Positions 33,001-44,495 of a stretch of DNA of 64,000 nt are shown piece after piece. A program made the translations under genes and the position numbers. Below the pieces are notes generated by a model that saw only the letters and a list, made by a program, of their open reading frames with translations, made no database searches and was not told where the DNA came from. The DNA lies in assembly GCA_039654915.1 (NCBI GenBank), contig CM077595.1, positions 87,523,501-87,587,500 of the forward strand, in the 5' to 3' direction. Numbering within the stretch: the stretch's first letter is position 1; each line of letters opens with the position of its first letter. This DNA comes from Aquilaria yunnanensis (Eukaryota; Streptophyta; Magnoliopsida; Malvales; Thymelaeaceae).

Positions 33001-36000
33001 GAGAACAGACTGTTATCTAAGTTTGACACAGCATCACAGAGAAAAGACTTATCTACAATGTCAGAATGTGCAAAAATTTTGTCTCAGGTACTTATTCATT
33101 ATGAAGTTATGATACTGCTTATCCTTCTATTTTGGTACTTGTTTGGTCATTTTATGCCTCCAGCCAAACTATTCTGGTTCCAACTTCTTTTCAAGTTGAG
33201 TGCTGTTCTTTGTTTCATTAATCATTGTGCATCTCTGCATGTTAGCAAATCTGGGGAAGGAAGAGAGTTGCCACAATCACATGGAATCCACTCTTATGAC
33301 TCTTTTCAGTTTGCATAGACATCTTCCCTGTGGTCTTCAATTCGGAATCAGTAGCATAAGAATTGGAGGTCACATTTTGCTTTATTCTGGATCCTCTACC
33401 TGTGTGTGATCCAGAGATCGCATAATATTGTTACGTTCTTCCAGAAATTTAGGGAGAATCACATAGCTGTACTTGATTTGGTTTTTTAATTGAACTTGCC
33501 CTTCTCTCAAGAAAAAAATTTCTGCTCATAATCTGCCAATGAACCTGACTGCTTGGTGACTAATAGATCTCTTCATACGCTGTATTCTTATCCTGATCAT
33601 GTTGTGGTTGGTGGTAGTAAATTCTTTACACCAGTTAACTTGTGAAAGGCATATACATCATAAATCGACATAAACAGACACAATGGCAAGTCTTTGCAAA
33701 ATGCCATTCCCAACACGACCATTTGATGTTGGAATGATGAGGTGAAGTTTCAATCTTGTCGCCGTCTATTTCTCACATGTAACTGAAACCTTTATGAGAT
33801 GATGGTAAAATGAAAATGGTTATTATGTGTGTGTCCTAACAAGCTTGAGAACTGTGGGGCACACATCTGTCACCATTAACCTTTTAAGAGAGCCTAGGAT
33901 GATTCATTCAATTCATGGATGTAGACTTTGAGAACTGTAACATGTAACATTTAGACCTTCCAGCAGAGGCTACTCACAACCGATCACTTCTGTTGGATGG
34001 TGGATTGGAGCATATCTCTGAAACATTATTTTTCTTTAAGCACGTAATTTTTTAAGACTATGATGCTTTGACATCTGATATGATGAGGTACATGTGGTAG
34101 TTAACTGTTCTCTTGATGGATATCTTTGGCTTGCTCATGCAGTTTAACAGGGGCACCAGTGCCATGCAACACTATGTAGCAACACGTCCCATGTTCATTG
34201 ATGTAGAAGTCATGAATGCTGACACCAGAATGGTTCTTGGCGAACAAGGTTCTGAAGTTAGTCCCAGTAATGTGGCTAGTGGGCTTACTGCCTTGTATAA
34301 AGGAATTACAGGTTTTAAGACCCTTCTTTCTGCAAATAATGAAGCATTGAATTTGCTCAACAAAAATGTCACGTATTTGTTAATTTTGTGAAGGAACTGT
34401 GCGGAAAGAAGCAGCCACAATCTCAGCAGTCTTCCCATTTCCTAATGAAGTTATGTCAATATTGGTCCAGGTGCCAAGAGAAAATCCCTTAAATAAGCCA
34501 CCTTAGATAGGGCATTTCGCATTCTTAGAATACCCATTGGTAAAGACTGCAACTTGTTTCCTGATGTTATGTACAGCGAGTTCTAGAGCAGCGAGTTACA
34601 GCCCTGCTTGACAAATTATTAGTGATGCCATCCCATGTTTATCCTTCTGCACCAGAGGACAGGGGACTTCTGTTTGTGAGTGGAAGTTATAATATATTTT
34701 TTGGTTTAGATCTCAGTTAAAATTTTCAATTATTCACTTCATTATATTGTCATGAGGCTGTAGTATCTGAGAATGCTAGCTGTGGCGTATGAAAAGACAC
34801 AAGAACTTTCCAAAGACCTACGTGCTGTTGGATGCGGCGAGTTGGATGTTGAAGGTACCAATGATTCCATCCCCCTCCTCCCCAGGGTTCAAATGCAAAG
34901 TTTAAGAAAATGGAGATGGTTTAATTTTCAGCACTGGTTTGTTTGAAGAAGTACTTCAATTTCATTATTCTGAGGAAGATTCATTCATCTCATCAAGAAC
35001 CTAATTATTTTAGACTGGTCTTAGCAGTCAACTGATGGAGATGTTCTAATCCTAAAATTGAGTTCAAGTAGCTGTTGAGAATTTTCAGAAAACATTCCAT
35101 TGATAAAGGTTGAGATTTTACTGGGTATTGGTTCTCAACATTAGTGATCCAAAGACATTCGAACCCCAAAATAAATGTGCACTAGTTCGTACTTTTTTCT
35201 TTGGGTGAATTTTCATTGGCTTTAATGCTTAAGAGGCATTTATTTGTTTCTTTAGGCCTCACAGAATCCCTCTTTTCTTCCCACAAGGATGAATATATTG
35301 AAATGGAGAAAGCCAGTCTTAAACAGCTATATGAAGCAAAGGTTCTTTTTGCTTCATTTCTTGTTAAGCTTCCTCTTTTTTCTTGCTTCACTTGAAATGT
35401 GCTGTAACATCTGCTGAGTCTTCTCAGATGGAAGAACTACGTGCTGAAAACCACCAACTCCCTGAGTCAACAGGAACAATTGGACGCTCTAGAGGAGCCT
35501 CATTAGCATCTCCAAGATACCAACAGATATCTGCAACAGTTGTTACCGAGTTTATCCACTGGAATGGAGAAGCAATTTCAAGATGCACTTTGCTTTCTTC
35601 TCAAGTATTAACTTTGTATTTTTCCATGCTTTACACTTTTTTTTTTTCTTTTCACTCATTGTTTCCTTTCTTTGTGTCCTCTTCTTTCTGGTGGCACATG
35701 ACCTGAGCTTCTGAAACTAGTCATTAGAGTTTAACCACTTTAAATCGTAACCATCTGGCTTTTATGATATTCTGAACTTTGGGAGGAAGGCTAGTCCTAG
35801 TACTAATACTAATGCAATTGACTTGAACAGTGTTCTGATACCTACTGTTAAGTACCAGGGGATGATACAGATATGGTCAGAAACTAGACTTATGTTAGGA
35901 ATAGTTACAAGTTTGTCTTAAATTTAACAGTTACTTTTCAAGCTTTAAAAGTTTCTTTAATATACTGATACAATCAATGCTCCATATAGATTTCATTTTC

Positions 36001-39000
36001 TTGCTAGATGCTATTGTATAACCAATTACTGATTGCAGCTAAACAATAACCTTGCAGCCTGCTATAGTCACATGCAATGTGAAAGCAGTTTTTACTTGCC
36101 TGCTAGATCAAGTAAGTTTCACATGAAACTGATTGCTTCACTTCATTTCTTCTTTTCTATTTAGACAGTTACAATTTTCAGGTCAGCAAGTATACAACTG
36201 GTGGACTGGAATGGGCTAGAGATTGTCTAACTGAAGCTGCAGCCCAAAGGGAAAGGACAAGTGTTAGACGGATGACAGCTGCTGCTTCTTCTGTAATCAC
36301 CTGTTCACATTGCTCCTATCTAACATGAACGAATTTACACACACACAAAAAGAAGTTGTAGCAGTGATATATGATTCTTGATGAGCAGGCAGAAGCAGCT
36401 GCAGCTGCTGGTGAGAGCAGTTTCAAGTCTTTCATGATGGCTGTACAACATTGTGGCAGTAGTGTAGCAATGGTTCAGCAAGTATAATTGCAACTATGGA
36501 CTCAGGATTTAACTTAATTCAACTAAAGGATGTGGGATTAGAAGTTAAAACTAATTTGACCTTTAAATTACAGTACTTTGCAAATTCTGTATCCCGGCTC
36601 TTACTGCCTGTTGATGGGGCTCATGCTGCTTCATGTGAAGAAATGGTTGCAGCAATGTCCAGTGCTGAAGCTGCTGCTTATAAAGGTCTTCAGCAATGCA
36701 TAGAAACTGTCATGGCTGAGGTTGGCTGCTTTACCTGCATTCTTGCTTAACTCTCAATTGCTTTCTTTTACAGCATTTAGTTCTCTCCTTCCACTCTTGA
36801 TGTTTCCTCAAACCGATCTGCAGGTGGAACGGTTGCTGTCAAGTGAACAGAAGTCAACTGATTATCGAGCACCTGATGATGGAATGCCTCCTGATCATCG
36901 TCCAACAAATGCTTGTGCAAGGTTTACCTGCCATCCACCCAACTCCATCTTATGGTTTGAATTAACTTTCCCTGGTATATCCTTTGGTGCTACTATAGCA
37001 AGTTAGTGCATGGAGTCTAATTGTGTAAGTCATTGAGATGTCATTGTTCATATATCAGATACATTAGAGGTGCACTTGGGTGTGGTTTATCGAAATCATC
37101 GGTCATTCTTCTATTCAAGGATTCAAGAATACATTGATGCAGATTGGGCTGCCTCTTTGATCATAAATCTACTATTAGGTTATTGCTTGCTTGTAGGAGG
37201 GAACTTAGTGTCTTGGAGAAGCAAGAAGCAAAATCTTCTTGCTCAATCTAGAAGAAGGTTTGGGTATAGGACCATGTCACGAACTACACGGTTTGAATTA
37301 TCCACTTAAGTAGCTTGGGTTTGAACACTGATCTTCCATGGAATTGATTTGTGAGAACCAAGCTGCTATACATATCATATCCAACCCAATATTTCATGTG
37401 AGGACCAAGCTTGTGGAACTAGATTGCATTTCATTCTTGAGAAGCTTCATAGTGTCAGACAACTCCCTGTGTCGGATCTGAATATCAACTTGCTGATTTA
37501 TTGACTACTGCGTCTCATGGGTACTCTAGTGAAATCCATTTGTAAGAAGTTAGGGGCTCACACCATATAATCTCCAACTTGATGGGAGGCGCACTATAAT
37601 GTGATTTGATATGCTTTAGGGTGATTGCAGTGAGTGATTAGTGTTGATGCAATTGGTTGTCGTTTGCACAATCTGTGCAGTTTACCCTGTATAATTCTTA
37701 TCAATCTAGAATAAATATGGTAGAAGGATGCTCTGTCATGCATGCTTTCTACTACCAGTCATTATCTCTATCTCTCTGTTAATACTCTCCATTTTGTACC
37801 CTTATTTAGAGTGGTTGACTACCTGTCCCGTGCGCTCGAGGCTGCATTCACTGCATTGGAGGGTCTTAACAAGCAGGCATTCCTAACTGAACTGGTATTA
37901 TTATCTCAGAATTTCCCTGACATTTACTAGTTTCATGGCCTGACTTCATTTAAGGCTTCCATTCAACATAACGCAACTGGAACCTCTTTTCACCTATTTA
38001 CGGGAAATATGGCTCTAAGGGAATCATTATAAACTTGGATGGCCTTTGGTTAAAATTTGAAGGAGAAGTAGTGGCTCATATGCTGATGAAATTTTGCAAT
38101 GTGTTGGGGCTTTTCACCTTGATTCTATAGCAGTCTGCTGGAGAAACTAACACCCAAGCCAAGTGGAGTTGGGGCAGTTAATCTAGAAGCAAGAGATAGT
38201 GGAGTACAAACTGAAACCTTGGCCAGAAAAGCTTAGTCTGGAAAACTTTGAAACATTTCAGATACATTGACCCAAGGCTATAGAATCATTGCAACATTTT
38301 GCTACGTCTCCTAAAAAGGTTTCAGCAATTTAATAGCTAAATGCCATTCACTATGATTTCCATGAGATGAGACCAATGTTTGTTGTAGCAGCTCACATTT
38401 CTTTTCCCATTCTTCATTTGGAAGTGAAGACGACAGTTTCTTGGGTTAATATATTGGAAATATGTAAAGGTGCTTAGCATAAGAAAATGAACTTTTTGAA
38501 ATGGTGAATGTGGATGTTTCTTGATGCAGGGGAACCGCTTGTACAGGGGGCTGCTGAACAATTGGCAAAAATTCACTTTCAATCCGAGGTATGTTTTTCC
38601 TTTCCCTGCCCCTTTTTTTTTTTTTCTTTTTTCGTTTTCTTTTCATAAAAAAGGAGGCGCGGGGGATAAAAGTTTCCTACAGCTGAATCATTTTTAGAAG
38701 GTTGCTTTTGTTGTTTTTTCTTTTTTTGGTGTCATAAAATTTTTCTTTCAACATTCCTGCAAGAAGCACTTAGATGGTATGCACAGCACATCCTACCTTT
38801 TACAAGAAAAGCTTATGGCAGCTTTATTAAAATATGAAGATGCAAATTTTGAGTCGATAAAACATTTGAAACCATGTGTTACAATTAGTACTTCTTATGA
38901 TCCTCTAAAACATGATCATGAGATCTTATGCTACTCAGGTACGGGTTATCATGAAACCCTCAGAAGTTGGTCAGTTCAAAATGCAGTTAACTAAAGCGGT

Positions 39001-39668
39001 GATTTCCATGTTTCTTGTGTCTGGGTGGTTCTCATGTGATTCTCTTAAATCCAATAGATGCGTACCTACTTGTGTCGTGATTTCCTCTACTGACATCTTT
39101 TGTTCACACTTAAGAGTTGTAAAAGAAGCAGACTAGAGAACTTTCAATGCTTCCTTTAATTATTGTCTTTTCCCACTTATCTTTTGCAGTGGAGGGCTAA
39201 GGCTGAAGCGTGACATAACTGAGTATGGGGAATTTGTCCGTAGTTTCGGTGCCCCATCCGTTGATGAGAAATTTGAGCAGCTAGGCATGTAAGTCAAGAA
39301 ACAACTATTGTAAGGTCATCGAACATTTGTTTGCTGAAATTTTCGTGATTTGTCTGGTGAACTGCTTATGTCCAGCATCGCCAATTGCTTCATTGTTGCT
39401 CCGGAAAGTTTATCATCTCTATTTGAGGGTGCCCCAGCTAGCATAAAAAAAGATGCACAAAGGTACGGGCATGTAATCTTGTGAAGGTGCATGTTTTTGC
39501 CTTCATTTCGTTTTTGTCAAAGCATTCAACTTTATGTTGATGTGCTGGTTTCTTGTCCGTCTTAGGCAACCGATTTTGCTAATTTGATTTTGTGTCTTCA
39601 GGTTCATTCAACTCAGAGAGGATTACAGGAGTGCCAGACTTGCATCAAAGCTGGGCTCCCTTTGGTAA
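30068..39668 (+). CDS. SEC10: Exocyst complex component SEC10 (24 coding exons, 828 aa predicted)
   Basis: SEC10 is a subunit of the octameric exocyst, which tethers secretory vesicles to the plasma membrane and, in plants, serves polar growth and cell-plate formation. Coding exons: 30068-30163, 30278-30529, 30617-30691, 31142-31243, 31359-31409, 31501-31606, 31815-31928, 32996-33087, 34143-34311, 34394-34470, 34577-34675, 34764-34854, 35256-35341, 35428-35604, 36058-36111, 36182-36292, 36389-36481, 36574-36720, 36824-36921, 37810-37894, 38530-38588, 39190-39288, 39376-39462, 39602-39668. They sum to 2487 nt and stay in frame. Recognisable SEC10 phrases include [96 protein letters not shown] and the C-terminal LASKLGSLW. 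Length matches the plant family (about 825-830). The N-terminal third is predicted coiled coil; the remainder is the helical-bundle Sec10 domain. A copia fossil lies in intron 19. No broken exon was seen. Confidence 0.96.
32439..32454 (+). repeat. G16 homopolymer in SEC10 intron 7
   Basis: A run of 16 G follows TAAAAGAA in the 1.07-kb intron 31929-32995. It could form a quadruplex in the pre-mRNA or on the non-template strand; length is probably polymorphic. Confidence 0.85.
37070..37640 (+). pseudogene. Ty1/copia RNase H fossil in SEC10 intron 19
   Basis: The plus-strand frame reads [29 protein letters not shown] and [13 protein letters not shown], a worn form of the copia RNase H series (DADWAGS...[18 protein letters not shown]...SSAEAEYRAM). 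After a stop, [22 protein letters not shown] continues the same domain in another frame, and KKLGAHTI marks the polyprotein end. No LTR pair is evident. The intron still has usable borders (36922-37809). Confidence 0.8.
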
Positions 39669-42027
39669 GGTTCTGGTAAAGAAGCCGAATGGGATAAGTA
39701 GTTATTCGTTAGATTTTTCCCACTATCCATCTGAGCACCAGAAGCAAAAGCTAAAGAGCGAATTGGGACTCAGTAATATTTTATTTATTCTTTTTATTTT
39801 TTAAAAAAAAAACCCTTTTGTCGTTTTCTCTTTACGTTTTTCACTTTGGCTTTTGCTATTCATGGGACATTTTCTGATGACATTTATCGTACAAGATAGC
39901 TCACTCAATGATCTAGTCACAATTCAATTGGCTATCCGAATTCAAAATTTGATCCCACACTAATACAAATATGTGTTTCTTTTCTTTGTCTGTTTCTGTT
40001 TTGGCATAGAAACATAGTAAAGGAATGATGGTTTTGTTTGAAAATTTTGAATGTGGGCAATTTATTGGAGATATGGTTTCGGATTTCGTTGAAGAAATAC
40101 TAGGGTTGACTCTCGTTGCTGAGTGGTAAAAGTGCAAGTTTGAGTTTTCCTGGGAGCCAATAGCTTCCAAAATCTGAATGATGATGAGGTGGGCTGAAAT
40201 GAAAAGCGCAAGTATATGAGTCACAAATTTAAAGAATTAAGCGTAGCCTCCGATTGTGATATACGGAATTTCCTTTCGTTCTTGGTGGGCCGTATGTTTA
40301 TTTGTCCAATTTGCTAACCTCCGCCCTGCAAGGAAAACGGGGCCCAAAAATAAAAAAAGTTGGGTGAATTTTTGGGGTGACACACTACTAAGGGAAGGGT
40401 TTTTTTTTTTTTGGCCCTTTTCTTGTTTCTGTATTTCATATTTAGTGAAGGATTAATTTTGAAAAATTCGGTTATCAAATTAGCCTAACATTTTAATTTG
40501 GCACTGTTTTGTTATTGATGATGTGTATGTCTGCCCCTACCATACACAAGGCTTATGTTTGTTAGAGTATACATAATACATATTATGCAAGTTCGAGTTT
40601 TAAAAATAGATGCCTCATAGATCTTTCCGCGTTTTTAGGTAATCGGGTTAAGTATGTAATTTATCAAAAAAAATGCATTTCTACCATGGTTCATTCTTTT
40701 GTCCGATTGATAGTGGGTATCGAGTGTGGAAGGTGAAGTAATTGTCCTTTCTATTATCTAAGTGTCTTATATATATTTTTTTATTTGCTTAACGAAGGAG
40801 TATAGGTTTCATTTACGAAATCTTAAACATTGGTTTCACCACTTTTCCGTTACTTTTTAGGGCAAACTAGAAAATAAGCTTCTTAAGGTGTCTGAAGTAC
40901 ACCTATATGAATCTAAATTATGTAACATTCTGATACTTATTTGAATAACCAATAATCCTTACATTCTTGGGAAAAAGAGAAAAATAATAATATTATTAAA
41001 AATTACCCTATGAATTTCATGTGCTGATTATTAAAATTGATGGTATGATTTTATTATTTTTTCTTCAACCGAAATGAAATGGTAGCATTCCAGTCAAATG
41101 GACATGCTGCTACACCATAAAATTCAGAATAATTATGCCAACCAACCAACGTTACATGATTCAAAATTTGACCGGCTGATGAAGAAGTTGAATTCCTACA
41201 AGTATTGTTATTATTGTTATTATTATTATTATTATTATATTTTGTATATTTCCGCCCGGCAGTGGCTCCGAAGTCCAAACACCTTCAAATCGCTAATACT
41301 TGGAAAGTTGAAACAGTCTCGTAAGGAATATGTGGGAATAAGAATGCACTTGACGAAGTTTATTGAATGTATCGAATTAGATGTGTCAATCATAATAAAC
41401 ATATCTTTGATTTTCAAATTCATAAAAAAAAATAAAAATATTCTGACTTGTCCTCCCTTTCTTAAGAAATTAATCCTTTTCTTAATCACTCACCTTCTTC
41501 TTTTTCTTTTTTTTTTTTTTCAATAGCTCCAACTTTATCTTGGATAGGATTGTCTAATATTGTGATGGAACTTCCTAAGAAGTCAAAGGATGATATTGAT
41601 CGCTATTTTCAAAATCGGAGATAGAAAATTGTCAAATTCATGCATTTTGGTGTTTGGTGGCTAGTTATCGGTTAATGTTTTTCAAATATTAGTGGTATAC
41701 AAAGCGTTTTTTCCGCTTTTATAACAAGGTTAGCAATTAATATTATAAGGTTTTGAAAAACTCATTTAATGGTAACTATTAGAGTTTTAAAAGTTTTTTT
41801 TGCCAGCCCTTTGACCTAATGCTAAGGGGTCAGAAGTTTGAATCTTGATCTCCCCATTCCCTTATATAATGCTTTAATGTTGATTTGTTGTCTTCTAAAT
41901 CATGAAAAAGTAGACATTTTCTTATTTTTTTTATATATGTGTATCCTCTGACTCTTATATTTTATATAAATATTTCTGATTACAAAAAACAAATATTCAA
42001 TAAGTAACTTTTAACTCTAACAGTTAA

Positions 42028-42130
<103 letters not shown>

Positions 42131-42440
42131 TGGTTTAAAGAGCTAACCCACAACTAGTAAATTTTTCAAAGCTCCAAAATTAAGCACAATACCTATTCCT
42201 AAACGGGCTATAGTGTATCCACTATATGTATCATGCAATAAAAATTATTTGATAATAACTTTTATAAGGCTCAGTATTAGAGTTTTTCGAAAAAAATATT
42301 TAATAATAACTTTTTGATTTAAGGTCTAAAGAGCTAGTCCTCATTGTAAAAAAAGTAGTCAAAAATTCAAATGTTAAGCACAACACTATTCCTTGACGGG
42401 CAGCGTCTCCATCATGTATGTCTCATGCAACAAATTTATA
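42131..42440. repeat. Tandem duplication, period about 192 bp
   Basis: GGTTTAAAGAGCTA (42131) recurs as GGTCTAAAGAGCTA (42323). Each is followed in order by AAGCACAA.ACTATTCC, a GACGGGC or AACGGGC phrase and TCATGCAA. Two diverged copies are present, just after the TA microsatellite. Confidence 0.6.
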
Positions 42441-42449
42441 AGGTATATA

Positions 42450-42687
42450 GGGTTACTTGCACATGTGAATCCTAAACCTTAATTATTATTCATGTTCTAA
42501 CCCTAATTTTTATTTTGCTCGTGGCATGTCCTTAATCTTAATAAAATATTTTATTTTGGCTCTTTGTTAAACAAAAGTTATTATCTTGGATGAAAAAAAT
42601 CACATCAACATATAATTATAGGGATTAATGCTAGTTTTAAACATTAAAAATTTTTCCTTTTACCAAAAGACCTTGAAACTTTGAAAT
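42450..42687 (+). mobile_element. Mutator-like TIR fragment, interrupted by CACTA-4
   Basis: The phrases match, in order, the terminal repeat of the intact element at 58611: AATTATTNTTCATGTTCTAACC, TTTTATTTTGG, then CCTTGAAACTTTGAAA. It breaks off at 42687 where CACTACTAC begins. It is thus one TIR of a second copy of that family, cut by the CACTA-4 insertion. The other half was not found beyond 55198. Confidence 0.65.
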
Positions 42688-42694
42688 CACTACT

Positions 42695-42966
42695 ACAAAA
42701 TATGCATTTTCCAATGACCAAACTTCCAACAACTTGGCATGGTAATTGGAAATTTCCAACGCAAAGAGCTATTAGAAAAAAAAAGGGAGACTATTTTCCA
42801 ATGACATGGGTGTTGGAAATATTAACTCCTTAGGCCATTGAAAATTTCCAACGATTAGATTTCCAACGCACTAAGCCAATGGAAAATTTCCAACGTGAAG
42901 GCTGTTGGAAAAAGTGGAGAATCAACCTCACATATATATGAAAATAATAATTTTTAATGCATGAAA

Positions 42967-43011
<45 letters not shown>

Positions 43012-43310
43012 TACAAAATATGCATTTTCCAATGACCAAAATTCCAACAGCTTGGCCTGGCAATTGGAAATTTCCAACTTGGAGAGCTGTCAGAAAAAAA
43101 AAGACTATTTTCCAATGACATAGGTGTTGGAAATATTAACTCCTTAGGCCATTGAAAATTTCCAACAGTTAGATTTCCAACGTACTAAGCCAATGGAAAG
43201 TTTCCAACGTGAAGGCTCTTGGAAAAAGTGGAGTTTCAACCTCATTATATATATTAAAATAATAATTTTTAATGCATGAAAAATAATATATATATATGAT
43301 GTATATATAA
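42695..43310. repeat. CACTA-4 subterminal repeats in a 318-bp tandem duplication
   Basis: ACAAAATATGCATTTTCC starts at 42695 and again at 43013. The block that follows (CCAATGAC, TTAACTCCTTAGGCCATTG, TTTTTAATGCATGAAAAATA, then a TA run) is repeated with about 90% similarity by eye. Each copy holds about eight CCAAC/CCAATG half-palindromes. Confidence 0.8.
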
Positions 43311-43354
43311 TAATAATGATGACGACGTTGATGATGATGATAATAAGCTAGCCC

Positions 43355-43960
43355 TTATAAAAGCCTAATCTAGTCCATGCAAAATCCTATACGTAAAAAC
43401 CCTAACCTAACTCACTCTCATATCTCATCCTTCCCTATAGTTGCCTCCCTCACGCTCTTTCATCCCTCGCCCTTACCTGGCTCAATCCTCGTTGTCCTTT
43501 CCCTTACCGGCCTCACTCCTCGGCGTCCTCTTCCTCACCTACCTCGCTTCTCACCCTCTTCTCCCATATTTTGCCTCTCCCTCTTCGCCCTTCTCACCCT
43601 GTTTTCCGTTTTCATATTGCCGTTGTCCTCGCCTCGCTGCCTGCCATCCTTGCCTAGTCCGCCCGTTGTCGCTCTCCTTGCTGTTCGCCATTGCTCTACC
43701 TCACCGTTCGCCTCTCTTTTGTTCTCACTCGTCGTCACCTCCCTACCTTCTGCCATGCCTTGGCATGATTTGATTTAGGTGCATATGTGATTTGATTTTT
43801 TATTTAGGTTTTGGTCTGGTTTGATTTAGGTGCAAAAGTGATTTGATTTTAGATTTTGGTGCAGATTTAGTCTGATTTTTGAATTTTGATTTAGGGTTTG
43901 ATTTTTTTTATTTTGGTGCAGATATGATCAGACTTTGAATTTTTAATTTTTAATTTTTAT
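43355..43960 (+). promoter_or_regulatory. CACTA-4 TATA box and CT-rich leader
   Basis: CCTTATAAAAGCC is followed by AAACCCTAACCTAACTC, a 350-base CT-rich segment, and then GATTTTGGTGCAG-type phrases repeated twice. The order matches the minus-strand leader of CACTA-3. The proline/serine-rich frames in the leader are composition effects. Confidence 0.5.
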
Positions 43961-44495
43961 GGTTTTGAATTTTTTTTATTATAAAATAAATTTTCAATTA
44001 ATATAATATAAAATTTTAGTAAATATGTTTTTGTAATAATATAAAATATAAATTCATGACACTAAATTTTAGTAATATTTTATATGCATAATATATCTTT
44101 GGTTGGGAATCATTGATTATCCAAGTTGGACAGTTCAAAAATGAAAATGAAAGAATAATATAGACCATATTTTACTGTTTTTGATTTATCTTAATGGGGT
44201 GAAGAAATTTTAGTTGTATGTAGCCTTGTTTCTCGAAAACTGGATTTAGGATTTTTGTCTAAGAGAAATGGTGTTCCGTGGAACCAAGGTAAGATGGTAC
44301 CCAAATTTTTTTCAAACTATATTAAGATAAATGAGAATGTAAAAGTAGAGTTTAGAACTTTCATTTTTGAATAGGCTAGGATTATTCCTAGTAAGAATTT
44401 ATTAGGGCATAAGAGGACATTTATAACATTCAGAACTTTGTGGAAACTATATTTTAATTATATCTTTTGCATTTATATTAATTTTTCAGTGTACT

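Noticed and set aside
41054..41526. Asn-rich and Tyr-rich frames near an ATT run
   Set aside because: They are translations of the ATT microsatellite and its surroundings.
43377..43778. 133- and 110-residue Pro/Ser/Leu-rich frames
   Set aside because: They lie in the CT-rich leader of CACTA-4, ahead of the transposase pseudogene, in several frames at once.
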